Shown piece by piece: positions 45,497 to 53,647 of a stretch of DNA of 64,000 bases. The notes under the pieces are model-generated. The model worked only from the letters and a program-made list of their open reading frames with translations, was not told where the DNA came from and searched no databases. Origin of the DNA: Butyrivibrio sp. VCB2006 (GTDB lineage: Bacteria > Bacillota > Clostridia > Lachnospirales > Lachnospiraceae); contig NZ_ATVX01000006.1 of NCBI RefSeq assembly GCF_000420945.1, forward strand, positions 62,001-126,000, given 5' to 3'. Positions within the stretch are counted from its first letter, which is position 1, and every line of letters starts with the position of its first letter. The translations under genes were made by a program, and so were the position numbers.

Positions 45497-47074
45497 ATGA
45501 ATGGTTATTTTCAGCTGGTTATAACTGATCACGGTACTGGTATTAAAATCTTTAAGCCTACTGGAGAAGGTTTGCCGCTTGAGGTAAACACAGTCAGGGA
45601 TTATCTTGACGACAAAAAAATAGAATATGATGTTGTGAAAATTAGTGAAGCTGTGACCAATCAGGACGAAGAGGTGGTTATTTTTACAGAAGCTCAGATT
45701 TTGCCTGAGCGCGAATACTGTAAATTTGAATCCTCAAAAGACCGTATGACTGTCACAGCTGTTTTTTACCCTCCAACCGAAGGTGCTGAGCTGATGACGG
45801 AAAAAGAGGTCCTGGATTCCCTTGCCTACAGAAAAATAGTGTACGGCATTCAGAACGAGGCCATTCATGAGTTCTTTCAGCATAGACAATACTGTACTGA
45901 AATTGTGGTAGCTCAGGGCAAGCCTGTAAAACAGGGACAAAATGCCAAAGTAGAGCTTCATTTCAATGCAAATCTTCGACCAAAGCCGGCTCTTAGGGAA
46001 GACGGAAGTGTAGATTATCACAACTTAAATCTCATAAATAATGTTAATGCCGGTGATCTACTGGCGACACTTCATCCGGAAGTTCCGGGCGAACCGGGAA
46101 TAAATACTCTTGGCGAGAATATAAAAGCTGCGGCCGTTAAGTCCACTTATATCAAATATGGCAAAAATACTATTATTTCTGAAGATAAGATGACATTAAC
46201 TGCGGAAAAGTCAGGACATGTAACCATTAAGGAGGGAAAGATTACAGTATCAGATGTGCTGACCGTGGAGAATGTTGATGTTTCCACCGGAAATATCGAT
46301 TATGAAGGAAGCGTTGTTGTAAAAGGTGTTATTGCAACAGGTTTTAGCGTAAAGGCCGGAAGTAACATTGTTGTAAAAGGCATTGTTGAAGGCGCTACTC
46401 TTGAAGCCGGAGCGGATGTTATTCTTGAATGTGGAGCAAAAGCCGGCGGAACTATAAAGGCCGGTGGCAATATTATTGCTAAATTCATAGAAAATGCCAC
46501 TTTAAGTGCTTCAGGTGGTATAACCAGCGAATGTATCCTTCATTCTAATGTGACATCAGGAACTGAGATTAATGTTACCGGTAAAAGAGGTTTCATTGCC
46601 GGCGGAAAAGTAATAGCTGCGGACAAAATACAAGCTAAGATCCTGGGCTCGGAAATGGGAGCAAATACCATTATTGAGGTAGGCGCTGATCCTCAGGTTA
46701 AGCTTAGGCTAAAAGAGCTGCAAAAAAATATGGGGACTGCCCAGAAAAATTTAGAAAGCATAAAGCCTACTATTGAAGGCTTTTCTAAGATGCTCAAAGC
46801 CGGAGCAAAGTTTTCGCCTGATCAGGTAGCAAATGTTCAAAAGCTGATTGCTATGAATAAGGCACTTACACAACAGATTCAGGATAATTCAGAGGAATAT
46901 GCGGCTCTCATGGAAAAGCTTGCAGAGCAAAAGGAGGCAGAAGTAATAGTTGAGGGTACAGCATACCCGGGAACTACCGTAAATATCGGTGAACTTTCTA
47001 TGATTGTAAAAAAACCCGTTCAATATAGCAAATTTGTTGTAAAAGAAGGAGATGTAAGATTGGCCCCAATCTAA
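45497..47074 (+). CDS. FapA family protein (DUF342)
   Basis: 525 residues. An N-terminal domain (about 1-160) leads to the DUF342 beta-helix with repeated VKAGSNIVVKG, LEAGADVILECG and IKAGGNIIAK units (about 270-390), then a coiled coil (about 400-490) and a short C-terminal beta segment (YPGTTVNIGELSMIVKKPVQ). DUF342/FapA proteins are found near sigD in many Clostridia and Bacilli; a function in polymer or envelope assembly is suggested for relatives but not settled. It follows sigD by 20 bases. Confidence 0.85.
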   Translation: MNGYFQLVITDHGTGIKIFKPTGEGLPLEVNTVRDYLDDKKIEYDVVKISEAVTNQDEEVVIFTEAQILPEREYCKFESSKDRMTVTAVFYPPTEGAELMTEKEVLDSLAYRKIVYGIQNEAIHEFFQHRQYCTEIVVAQGKPVKQGQNAKVELHFNANLRPKPALREDGSVDYHNLNLINNVNAGDLLATLHPEVPGEPGINTLGENIKAAAVKSTYIKYGKNTIISEDKMTLTAEKSGHVTIKEGKITVSDVLTVENVDVSTGNIDYEGSVVVKGVIATGFSVKAGSNIVVKGIVEGATLEAGADVILECGAKAGGTIKAGGNIIAKFIENATLSASGGITSECILHSNVTSGTEINVTGKRGFIAGGKVIAADKIQAKILGSEMGANTIIEVGADPQVKLRLKELQKNMGTAQKNLESIKPTIEGFSKMLKAGAKFSPDQVANVQKLIAMNKALTQQIQDNSEEYAALMEKLAEQKEAEVIVEGTAYPGTTVNIGELSMIVKKPVQYSKFVVKEGDVRLAPI

Positions 47075-47099
47075 TTTTTTACTAATATTTTGCCGATAA
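47072..47099 (+). promoter_or_regulatory. Sigma-28 promoter candidate for the gene at 47166
   Basis: TAATTTTT (47072-47079), 12 bases, GCCGATAA (47092-47099). The -10 is perfect and the -35 matches 6 of 8, with a spacer one base longer than the consensus. Confidence 0.55.
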
Positions 47100-47165
47100 A
47101 TAGAATATAGAGAAGAAATTTCAGGAGCTACGTGATATAATTAAGCCCGGAAGGAGGGGTCTACC

Positions 47166-47558
47166 ATGTCAATAAACAGAATTGATTTTGGCGTGATGGC
47201 TGCCAGCAGCGAGATCGGTACAATTAAGGCCGCAGAAGATGCAAGGCCTTTAATGGATCAACGCAATTTCCAGGCTCAGTTTAATCAGGAAGTAGATAAT
47301 CAGCGAAGCCAGGTAACTCAGAAGGAAGATGTAGGTTCGGGGGAACTGAATTCTGACGCTCAGGAAAAGGGGAGCAATGAGTATATGGGTGATGGCGGCC
47401 GCAATAGGCGTGGGAACCATGGCGGTCAGGGAAAAAGCGCAATTTTAGAAAAGCAGTTATCGGCTGAGAAAATGGAAAAAATTGCAGGTCACGTACTGGA
47501 CAGAAATGGAAAGCCGGTTGATTTTAGCATTTCTTCGGGTTTTGATTTGAAGATATGA
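47166..47558 (+). CDS. Unknown small hydrophilic protein, candidate late flagellar gene
   Basis: 130 residues with GGAAGGAGGGG upstream. No membrane helix, signal peptide or cysteine. The N-terminus (MSINRIDFGVMAASSEIG) is followed by a Gln/Glu-rich helix with QRNFQAQFNQEVDNQRSQV, a Gly/Arg/Asn-rich linker, and a C-terminal motif HVLDRNGKPVDFSISSGFDL. I do not recognise it; it resembles short proteins seen next to SwrB in Clostridia, but I cannot name a family. A sigma-28-like promoter 66 bases upstream suggests a motility role. Confidence 0.7.
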   Translation: MSINRIDFGVMAASSEIGTIKAAEDARPLMDQRNFQAQFNQEVDNQRSQVTQKEDVGSGELNSDAQEKGSNEYMGDGGRNRRGNHGGQGKSAILEKQLSAEKMEKIAGHVLDRNGKPVDFSISSGFDLKI

Positions 47559-47575
47559 CCGAAATAGTGTATAAT
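47547..47575 (+). promoter_or_regulatory. Sigma-A promoter for the SwrB-like gene
   Basis: TTGAAG (47547-47552), 17 bases, TATAAT (47570-47575). The -35 lies in the last codons of the preceding gene. It would allow expression of the next genes without SigD. Confidence 0.6.
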
Positions 47576-47610
47576 TAATGGTAGTTTTTTAGGGGATATT
47601 GGGCGGAGAT

Positions 47611-48663
47611 ATGATAAGCATTACTGAGGTTATTCTAATAGTTGCAGGCTTTGCAGCTATCATATTAGGGTACCTTCTACCAGCCGGTAAGGATATGGAT
47701 GAGGAGGACAAATTGCTCATGGAGAGGGAAATCCGTGAGCTTGTTCGACGTGAGGTTGAGGATCAGAAGGAAACCATCGAGAACATGGTGGATGACACCG
47801 TGGACAATTCTTTAGATCGTACAGAACGCGCCATGGAGCGCATCTCTAACGAAAAACTCTCTGCAATAAATGAATATTCGGACACTGTCATCAATGATAT
47901 TCACAAAAATCATGATGAAGTTATGTTCATGTATGACATGCTCAATGACAAGCATAAAAATCTTACCAGCGTAGTTTCTGAGGTTACCAAGAAGACTGAT
48001 GAAGCCAAGCAGGCTGTTCGTGATGCAGAAGCTACAGTAAGAGATGCAGAGGCTACAGCAAGAGAAGCTCAGGTTGCTACCTCTAACCTGAATAGCATCA
48101 CTACCAAAAAAGAGAATGTCAGAGCTATTCTTCTTGACGAAGATGAGGACAGATTAAGCGGCATCAGAATTCCTTATTCAGAGAAGCTTTCTAAAGCTGA
48201 TGAGACTGAGAAGGAAGAGGATCTTGGTCAGGCAGTCAGAAATGAAATGACTACCCGTGAATCTCTTTTGGAGAAAAAGATTAATAGTGTTGCTGTTCAT
48301 GTTAAGCCTGAAGAACCTGCTCAGCCTGAAACCGGATATGTTTCCGAGAAAGACCTTATGGAGCTTAAGGATATTGCTGCACAGGTAATTACCAAGGACC
48401 AGGCAAGCGGACTTCATGTTATCGGTAACAAATCTGAATCTACATCAGCCAAAGTTGTTCCAATTGCTGAGGCCAGGGCTGCAAATCCTGACAGGAATAT
48501 GCAGGAACTTACAGCAAACGACCCTATATCTCAGAATAGGCGCATTATTGAAATGCATAAGGCCGGTAAGTCCAACATGGTAATTGCAAGAGAGCTTGGA
48601 CTTGGAATTGGAGAGGTTAAGCTTGTTATTGATCTTTCCAACAAGCATAGAAAGGTAAAATAA
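47611..48663 (+). CDS. SwrB/DUF6115-like membrane protein
   Basis: 350 residues from ATG 47611 (GGAG just upstream; a TTG at 47599 is unlikely). One N-terminal membrane helix (about 3-23, ITEVILIVAGFAAIILGYLL), a long charged coiled coil (35-165) including three 7-residue repeats of the VRDAEAT type, a disordered middle, and a C-terminal helix-turn-helix-like segment IEMHKAGKSNMVIARELGLG. This plan and the position between sigD and rpsB match Bacillus SwrB (YlxL), which promotes basal-body assembly. The assignment rests on architecture and position. Confidence 0.75.
   Translation: MISITEVILIVAGFAAIILGYLLPAGKDMDEEDKLLMEREIRELVRREVEDQKETIENMVDDTVDNSLDRTERAMERISNEKLSAINEYSDTVINDIHKNHDEVMFMYDMLNDKHKNLTSVVSEVTKKTDEAKQAVRDAEATVRDAEATAREAQVATSNLNSITTKKENVRAILLDEDEDRLSGIRIPYSEKLSKADETEKEEDLGQAVRNEMTTRESLLEKKINSVAVHVKPEEPAQPETGYVSEKDLMELKDIAAQVITKDQASGLHVIGNKSESTSAKVVPIAEARAANPDRNMQELTANDPISQNRRIIEMHKAGKSNMVIARELGLGIGEVKLVIDLSNKHRKVK
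48016..48078 (+). repeat. Three 21-base tandem units in the SwrB-like gene
   Basis: Units at 48016, 48037 and 48058 encode VRDAEAT, VRDAEAT and AREAQVA, each equal to two turns of helix. The repeats extend the coiled coil. Confidence 0.75.
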
Positions 48664-48687
48664 TAAATTTAAGGATAAATAATAGGT

Positions 48688-49452
48688 ATGAAACTTAAGT
48701 ATTATCTTCGTGGAATGGGAATAGGAATTATCCTTACTGCGATAGTTATGGGCTTTGCTCTTGGGGGCAGAAAAGCCACCATCAGTGACGCTGAAGTTAT
48801 TGAGAGAGCCAAATCCTTGGGGATGATTGATGGAAAAGGCGTTCTTGATTCCGGAACTGTAGATAGTGAGGTGGGATTAAACAGTGATACATATACATCC
48901 GATCCGGCACTGGATCAAACAGGAGAAGAAGTATCTGAAGAAATCAACCAGGAATTCGCTTCGGCAGGTGAATACATTTCGGAAATGGGTGTCGATGCGC
49001 AGGAAGGCCAAGGTGAGGAAACAGAAACTGGAGAATCTTCAGAGCAGTCTTCGGAATATACAATTTCCGAAGATACACAAGTCGCAACTTCCTCAGGATC
49101 AGATGTAGGAACTGGTACAGATAATAAAACAGAAACAAAAACAGATTCTAATAATAAAGCAAGTTCTGAAGATAGTCATCAGGAGATACAAGATGATGAG
49201 ACGGCTGTTGTGGAGGAAATTGCAGCTCTTGGCGGCAAGACCAGCGTAACCAAAACAATTACTATACCGGGCGGGCTTGGTTCCGAAGGAGTAGCGAGAG
49301 TTCTTTATAACGAAGGTATTATTGATAACGCTGCCACCTTTAATAATTATCTTGTAGAGAGAAAGATGGACAGGATAATCAGATCAGGCGTTAAGACCTT
49401 TCCTGCAGGCTCTACATATGAAGATATAGCAAGAATTATTTGCCAGGGATAA
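48688..49452 (+). CDS. Membrane-anchored protein with MltG/YceG-like C-terminal domain
   Basis: 254 residues: an N-terminal membrane helix (about 9-27, GMGIGIILTAIVMGFALGG), a long Glu/Ser/Thr-rich extracytoplasmic linker (about 55-170), and a C-terminal domain (about 185-254) with ITIPGGLGSEGVARVLYNEGII and AGSTYEDIARIIC. This matches the LysM-like first part of MltG (IPxGxSxxxIAxxLxxxGII) but the catalytic transglycosylase part is absent. It may bind peptidoglycan or lipid-linked precursors; function unknown. Confidence 0.75.
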   Translation: MKLKYYLRGMGIGIILTAIVMGFALGGRKATISDAEVIERAKSLGMIDGKGVLDSGTVDSEVGLNSDTYTSDPALDQTGEEVSEEINQEFASAGEYISEMGVDAQEGQGEETETGESSEQSSEYTISEDTQVATSSGSDVGTGTDNKTETKTDSNNKASSEDSHQEIQDDETAVVEEIAALGGKTSVTKTITIPGGLGSEGVARVLYNEGIIDNAATFNNYLVERKMDRIIRSGVKTFPAGSTYEDIARIICQG

Positions 49453-49491
49453 GAGACGATACATGATTTTTATCATGGTTGTCTCTTTTTT
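49453..49491 (+). terminator. Terminator closing the motility cluster
   Basis: Stem of about 14 bp with one bulge and two G-U pairs (GAGACGATACATGAT, 49453-49467, with ATCATGGTTGTCTC, 49472-49485), a TTTT loop and then six T. It separates motility genes from rpsB. Confidence 0.85.
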
Positions 49492-49513
49492 GCTTATTTT
49501 TATATAAAAAGTG

Positions 49514-49542
49514 TTGAAATATGAATAATGCTGTGCTAATAT
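49514..49542 (+). promoter_or_regulatory. Sigma-A promoter of rpsB
   Basis: TTGAAA (49514-49519), 17 bases, TAATAT (49537-49542) with an upstream TG. Transcription would start near 49549, giving a leader of about 198 bases. Confidence 0.7.
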
Positions 49543-49548
49543 TAGAGA

Positions 49549-49740
49549 GCTGTTGATTTATGGGATATTTATGCCCTGAATGACAGGCTGCCACTGGCAG
49601 TAACACAAATATGCACGTATATCTAATTCTCATTCCGGTGTCAGCGAGGCTGATCAGTATGAGAGTCCGGCAGAGAGGATGACGCTTTTTCTTTGCAATA
49701 TCGGGCCAGGGATATACGGAAGATTTAACCAAATGGAGGT
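49549..49740 (+). ncRNA. Structured rpsB mRNA leader
   Basis: The leader has a hairpin CTGCC-ACT-GGCAG (49588-49600) and a longer one closed by TCTCAT/ATGAGA (49628-49633, 49659-49664) with an inner TCAGC-GAG-GCTGA stem. A CCGG in its left side (49635-49638) could pair with CCGG at 49667-49670 outside. Ribosomal protein S2 is known to repress its own mRNA in other bacteria, so an S2-binding element is a fair guess. Confidence 0.45.
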
Positions 49741-49746
49741 AATAAA

Positions 49747-50502
49747 ATGAGCGTTGTATCAATGAAGCAGTTACTTGAGGCAGGTGTACATTTCGGACAC
49801 CAGACAAGAAGATGGAACCCTAAAATGGCTCCTTACATCTTCACAGAGAGAAACGGAATCCACATCATCGATCTTCAGAAGTCAGTTGTAAAGGTTGACG
49901 AGGCTTACAAGGCAGTATTCGAGATCGCACAGCAGGGTGGAACAATCCTTTTCGTTGGAACTAAGAAGCAGGCTCAGGACGCAGTTAAGACTGAGGCAGA
50001 GCGTTGCGGTATGTACTATGTAAACGAGAGATGGCTTGGTGGTATGCTCACAAACTTCAAGACAATCCAGAGCAGAATTGCTAGAATGAAAGCTATCGAG
50101 AAGATGCAGGAAGACGGAACATTCGATGTTCTTCCTAAGAAGGAAGTTGCTCAGCTCAAGAAGGAGCTCACAAAGCTTCAGGCTAACCTTGGCGGAATCA
50201 GAGATATGAAGAGAATCCCTGACGCTATCTTCGTAGTAGATCCTAAGAAGGAAAGAATCTGCATTCAGGAAGCTGAGTCTCTTGGAATCACACTTATTGG
50301 TATCGGCGATACAAACTGTGATCCTGAAGAGCTTGATTTCATCATTCCTGGTAACGATGATGCTATCAGAGCTGTAAAGCTTATCGTTGGCAAGATGGCA
50401 GATGCTGTTATCGAAGCTAACCAGGGCGCTGAGTCAGATGCTGCAGCTAACTATGTAGCAGATGAGGCAGAGGCAGCTGAGGCTGAGGAAGTTAACGAGT
50501 AA
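49747..50502 (+). CDS. rpsB: 30S ribosomal protein S2
   Basis: 251 residues with TGGAGG 7 bases upstream. Core family sequences are [40 protein letters not shown] and [14 protein letters not shown], then [12 protein letters not shown] and [18 protein letters not shown]. The C-terminal tail is Ala/Glu-rich. Codon choice is strongly biased, as expected of a highly expressed gene. It pairs with tsf as in most bacteria. Confidence 0.98.
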   Translation: MSVVSMKQLLEAGVHFGHQTRRWNPKMAPYIFTERNGIHIIDLQKSVVKVDEAYKAVFEIAQQGGTILFVGTKKQAQDAVKTEAERCGMYYVNERWLGGMLTNFKTIQSRIARMKAIEKMQEDGTFDVLPKKEVAQLKKELTKLQANLGGIRDMKRIPDAIFVVDPKKERICIQEAESLGITLIGIGDTNCDPEELDFIIPGNDDAIRAVKLIVGKMADAVIEANQGAESDAAANYVADEAEAAEAEEVNE

Positions 50503-50510
50503 TTTTTTTA

Positions 50511-50634
50511 ATGAGACAAGCGAAACAATAATAAATACAATTTTATGTTTGCATATACAATTGTATTTATTATTGATTTCATTTGGCGAATAGCCAAAAC
50601 GAGGAATTGTTTACAATTCCGAGTCTTGTCTCAT
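50511..50634 (+). ncRNA. Four-stem RNA structure between rpsB and tsf
   Basis: Outer stem ATGAGACAAG (50511-50520) with CTTGTCTCAT (50625-50634), 10 perfect base pairs. Inside are three hairpins: 50522-50580, a 17-bp perfect helix plus 4 bp across a one-base bulge, with a TATG/CATA cap; 50582-50598, TTTGGC/GCCAAA with a 5-base loop; and 50603-50620, GGAATTG/CAATTCC with a 4-base loop. It starts 9 bases after the rpsB stop and ends 37 bases before tsf. Only a weak T-rich tail follows, so it is an attenuator, processing site or protein-binding element rather than a plain terminator. Confidence 0.65.
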
Positions 50635-50671
50635 AATTTTATATAATTATATAAATACGGAGGATAAATAA

Positions 50672-51625
50672 ATGGCTATCACAGCAGCACAGGTTAAAGA
50701 GTTACGTGAGTCAACTGGCGCAGGTATGATGGAGTGCAAGAAGGCTCTTACAGAAACTAACGGAGATATGGATGCAGCCGTTGAGTATCTTAGAAAAAAT
50801 GGTATTATGAAGGCTGAGAAGAAGGCTAGCAGAATTGCAGCTGAGGGTCTTACAAGAGTTGCTCTTAAGGATGACAAGACAGCAGCAGTTGTAGAGGTTA
50901 ACTCAGAGACTGACTTCGTTGCTCAGAACGACCAGTTCAAGGCTTTCGTTGAGGCAGTTGCACAGCAGGCTGTTAATTCAGATGCTAAGGATCTTGAGTC
51001 ATTCATGGCTGAGAAGTGGAACCTTGATGAGTCACAGACTGTTAATGATGCACTTGTAGCTATCACAGCAGTTATCTCAGAGAAACTTTCTATCAGAAGG
51101 TTTGAGAAGGTTGTTGCTTCTAACGGTATTGTTGTTCCTTACACACACGGTGGCGGAAGAATTTCAGTTATCGTTGAGGCTGAGACAGATGTTGTTAACG
51201 ACGAGATTAAGGATGCTATCAAGAACGTAGCTATGCAGGTTGCAGCTCTTAATCCTAAGTTCGTTTCTTCTGAGGATATCTCAGAGGAATACAGAAACCA
51301 TGAGAAGGAGATTCTTCTTGCTCAGGCTATGAAGGAGAACGAGGAGCTTCCAGAAGGCAAGAGAAAGCCTCAGGAGATCATCGAGAAGATGCTTGTTGGA
51401 CGTCTTAACAAGGAGTTCAAGGAAATCTGCCTTAACGAGCAGGTTTATGTAAAGGCTGAGGATGGCAAGCAGTCAGTTAGCCAGTATCTTGCACAGGTTG
51501 GTAAGGCAAATTCAGCTAACCTCAAGATCAAGAGATTTGTACGTTTCGAGACTGGCGAAGGTATCGAGAAGAAGAACGAGAACTTTGCTGAGGAAGTTGC
51601 TAAGCAGGCAGCTGGTCTTAACTAA
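50672..51625 (+). CDS. tsf: Translation elongation factor Ts
   Basis: 317 residues with CGGAGGA upstream. EF-Ts exchanges GDP for GTP on EF-Tu. The N-terminal UBA-like motif LRESTGAGMMECKKALTETN is diagnostic; VEVNSETDFVAQNDQFKAF follows, and the core domain ends with VGKANSANLKIKRFVRFETG. The gene is complete and ends before a strong terminator. Confidence 0.98.
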   Translation: MAITAAQVKELRESTGAGMMECKKALTETNGDMDAAVEYLRKNGIMKAEKKASRIAAEGLTRVALKDDKTAAVVEVNSETDFVAQNDQFKAFVEAVAQQAVNSDAKDLESFMAEKWNLDESQTVNDALVAITAVISEKLSIRRFEKVVASNGIVVPYTHGGGRISVIVEAETDVVNDEIKDAIKNVAMQVAALNPKFVSSEDISEEYRNHEKEILLAQAMKENEELPEGKRKPQEIIEKMLVGRLNKEFKEICLNEQVYVKAEDGKQSVSQYLAQVGKANSANLKIKRFVRFETGEGIEKKNENFAEEVAKQAAGLN

Positions 51626-51643
51626 TCGTTTACAGATATTTTT

Positions 51644-51677
51644 GAGCTTCGGAATTTATTCCGGAGCTCTTTTTTTA
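51644..51677 (+). terminator. Terminator of rpsB-tsf
   Basis: An 11-bp stem with one G-U pair (GAGCTTCGGAA, 51644-51654, with TTCCGGAGCTC, 51659-51669), a TTTA loop and eight T. Confidence 0.9.
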
Positions 51678-51680
51678 TCC

Positions 51681-51708
51681 TTTATTTATTTTGATTTTGT
51701 TGTATACT
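51681..51708 (+). promoter_or_regulatory. Probable sigma-A promoter of minCDE
   Basis: TTTATT (51681-51686), 16 bases, TATACT (51703-51708). The -35 is weak; the -10 is good. Confidence 0.45.
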
Positions 51709-51749
51709 AGTAGGGTATGATTTTTATGCAATGTTGGGAGTGAGTAATT

Positions 51750-52493
51750 TTGAATCAGTCAGTAACTATCAAAGGTACAAAATCAGGAATAATCCTTGTA
51801 CTTGATCCTAGCGTGCCGTTTACTCAGCTTCGAGATGGAATAAAAGAAAACTTTCTTGAAGCAGCTTCATTCCTTGGCAAGAATAATATGGGGCTTATCA
51901 TCAGGGGGAGAAAGCTCTCGGAGTCTGAGGAAAAGGAAGTTATTAGTATTATCGAAGCTAATACTAAATTGAGTATAACTTGTGCAATCGACGAGGAGTC
52001 AGAGACAGAGAGACTTTTTAAAGAGCCAGTAAGGCATGAAGAAAAGCCTATTCCTGAACAGTCTGAGATTATCACACAGAACGTTCCGGCAGATGTATGT
52101 GATAATAATGCGCAGATTCTGGTTGGAAATCTTCGTTCCGGACAAGATGTTTCCTGTGAACAAAATGTAGTAATACTTGGTGATGTTAAGCCTGGTGCAA
52201 GCGTTACTTCCTATGGAAGTATTTTTATCTTGGGAGAACTAAGAGGAAATGCGTTTGCGGGAGCAGGTGGTGACCAAAATGCTATAGTAATGGCTCTTAA
52301 GCTTAACCCACTTCAGGTCAGAATTGCAGATGCAATTGCTATTTCACCTGATGCAGAAAAAGGCCCTAAGCTTAAGCTCAAGAAAAAGAAAATTATGGCA
52401 AGTGAAAATGAGCCGGAGGTGGCATACATAGAAAACGGTCATATTGTAAAGACTATGTATGGACCATCATTCTTAAGACAATTTGGAAAATAA
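51750..52493 (+). CDS. minC: Septum site-determining protein MinC
   Basis: 247 residues from TTG 51750, with GGGAGTGA 7 bases upstream. MinC inhibits FtsZ rings near the poles. The C-terminal beta-helix is clear (residues about 110-210): ILVGNLRSGQDVSCEQNVVI, LGDVKPGASVTSYGSIFILG and ELRGNAFAGAGGDQNAIV. The N-terminal domain is less conserved. It opens the minCDE set, with minD 16 bases later. Confidence 0.93.
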   Translation: MNQSVTIKGTKSGIILVLDPSVPFTQLRDGIKENFLEAASFLGKNNMGLIIRGRKLSESEEKEVISIIEANTKLSITCAIDEESETERLFKEPVRHEEKPIPEQSEIITQNVPADVCDNNAQILVGNLRSGQDVSCEQNVVILGDVKPGASVTSYGSIFILGELRGNAFAGAGGDQNAIVMALKLNPLQVRIADAIAISPDAEKGPKLKLKKKKIMASENEPEVAYIENGHIVKTMYGPSFLRQFGK

Positions 52494-52509
52494 TAATTTG
52501 GAGGATAGT

Positions 52510-53289
52510 ATGGGAGAAGTTATAGTAGTAACATCCGGTAAGGGTGGTGTTGGTAAGACAACCACTACTGCCAATCTTGGTACAGGACTTGCCAAGCTCA
52601 ATAAAAAAGTAGTTCTTATTGATACAGATATAGGTCTTCGTAACCTTGATGTAGTAATGGGACTTGAGAATAGAATCGTCTATAACCTTGTAGATGTAAT
52701 TGAAGGCAACTGCAAACTTAAGCAGGCGCTTATTCGTGACAAGAAATATGAATCATTATTTCTTTTACCTGCTGCTCAGACCAAGGACAAGACAAGTGTA
52801 ACTCCTGAGCAGATGAAGAAACTTACAGAAGAACTCAAGCAGGAATATGACTATATTATTCTTGATTGTCCTGCAGGTATCGAACAGGGCTTCAAGAATG
52901 CTATAGCAGGAGCTGACAGAGCACTTGTTGTTACAACTCCTGAGGTTTCAGCTGTTCGTGATGCAGATAGAATCATTGGTCTTCTTGAGGCTAATGAGAT
53001 TGGCAAGACACATCTTATTGTAAACAGACTTCGTCCTGATATGGTTAAACGCGGAGATATGATGTCTGCAGACGATGTTATCGATATTCTTGCTGTTGAA
53101 CTTATCGGACAGGTTCCTGATGATGAGAATATCGTTATAGCAACCAATAACGGTGAGCCTCTTGTAGGCGATAATTCTCTTGCAGGCCAGGCATATATGA
53201 ATATCTGCAGAAGAGTAACCGGTGAACAGGTTCCTTTCTTAGACCTTGAAGCCAAGAAAGGTATCTTTTCTTGGTTTAAGAAAAAGTAA
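52510..53289 (+). CDS. minD: Septum site-determining ATPase MinD
   Basis: 259 residues from ATG 52510 with TTGGAGGA upstream (a TTG at 52483 overlaps minC). The deviant Walker A is TSGKGGVGKTT (K11, K16), then IDTDIGLRNLDVVMGLENR and ILDCPAGIEQGF. The C-terminus GIFSWFKKK is the amphipathic membrane-targeting helix of MinD. With MinE it makes the oscillating polar system. Confidence 0.97.
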   Translation: MGEVIVVTSGKGGVGKTTTTANLGTGLAKLNKKVVLIDTDIGLRNLDVVMGLENRIVYNLVDVIEGNCKLKQALIRDKKYESLFLLPAAQTKDKTSVTPEQMKKLTEELKQEYDYIILDCPAGIEQGFKNAIAGADRALVVTTPEVSAVRDADRIIGLLEANEIGKTHLIVNRLRPDMVKRGDMMSADDVIDILAVELIGQVPDDENIVIATNNGEPLVGDNSLAGQAYMNICRRVTGEQVPFLDLEAKKGIFSWFKKK

Positions 53290-53304
53290 TAAGGGGGAGG
53301 AACT

Positions 53305-53583
53305 ATGAAACTATCAGATTTTTTTAAAAAGAAATCTTCAAGTGATGTTGCTAAAGACAGACTTAAACTTGTACTTGTTTCAGATCGTGCCACATGTTCT
53401 CCTGAGATAATGCAGAGAATTAGAAGTGATATCATAGAAGTACTTTCTAAATATGCCGAAATCGACATGGATGGAATCGATATTAATTTTACACAGATTG
53501 ATACTGAAGAAAATAATGGCAAGACAGTACCTGCTCTTTATGCCAACATTCCAATTAAAAATATGAATCATACTGTAAAATAA
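53305..53583 (+). CDS. minE: Cell division topological specificity factor MinE
   Basis: 92 residues with GGGGGAGGA upstream. The N-terminal amphipathic segment MKLSDFFKKK is followed by AKDRLKLVLVSDRATCSPEI, the contact region for MinD, and an anti-parallel dimer domain (VLSKYAEIDMDGIDINFTQI). A MinE-based rather than DivIVA-based Min system is therefore likely. Confidence 0.94.
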   Translation: MKLSDFFKKKSSSDVAKDRLKLVLVSDRATCSPEIMQRIRSDIIEVLSKYAEIDMDGIDINFTQIDTEENNGKTVPALYANIPIKNMNHTVK

Positions 53584-53591
53584 CTATGCTT

Positions 53592-53626
53592 AAACTCGGA
53601 TTTCATCAGGATATCCGAGTTTTTTG
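53592..53626 (+). terminator. Terminator of minCDE
   Basis: A 10-bp stem, AAACTCGGAT (53592-53601) with ATCCGAGTTT (53613-53622), an 11-base loop and further T. It ends 21 bases before the next start codon. Confidence 0.85.
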
Positions 53627-53647
53627 TGTTTCTATGAAAGGCCAATT

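Noticed and set aside
52510-53289. Plasmid-type ParA partition gene
   Set aside because: The flanking minC and minE, and the amphipathic C-terminus, identify MinD.
52851-53522. Minus-strand frame of 223 codons opposite minD and minE
   Set aside because: Antisense to two clear genes with good ribosome sites; composition is typical of a shadow frame.
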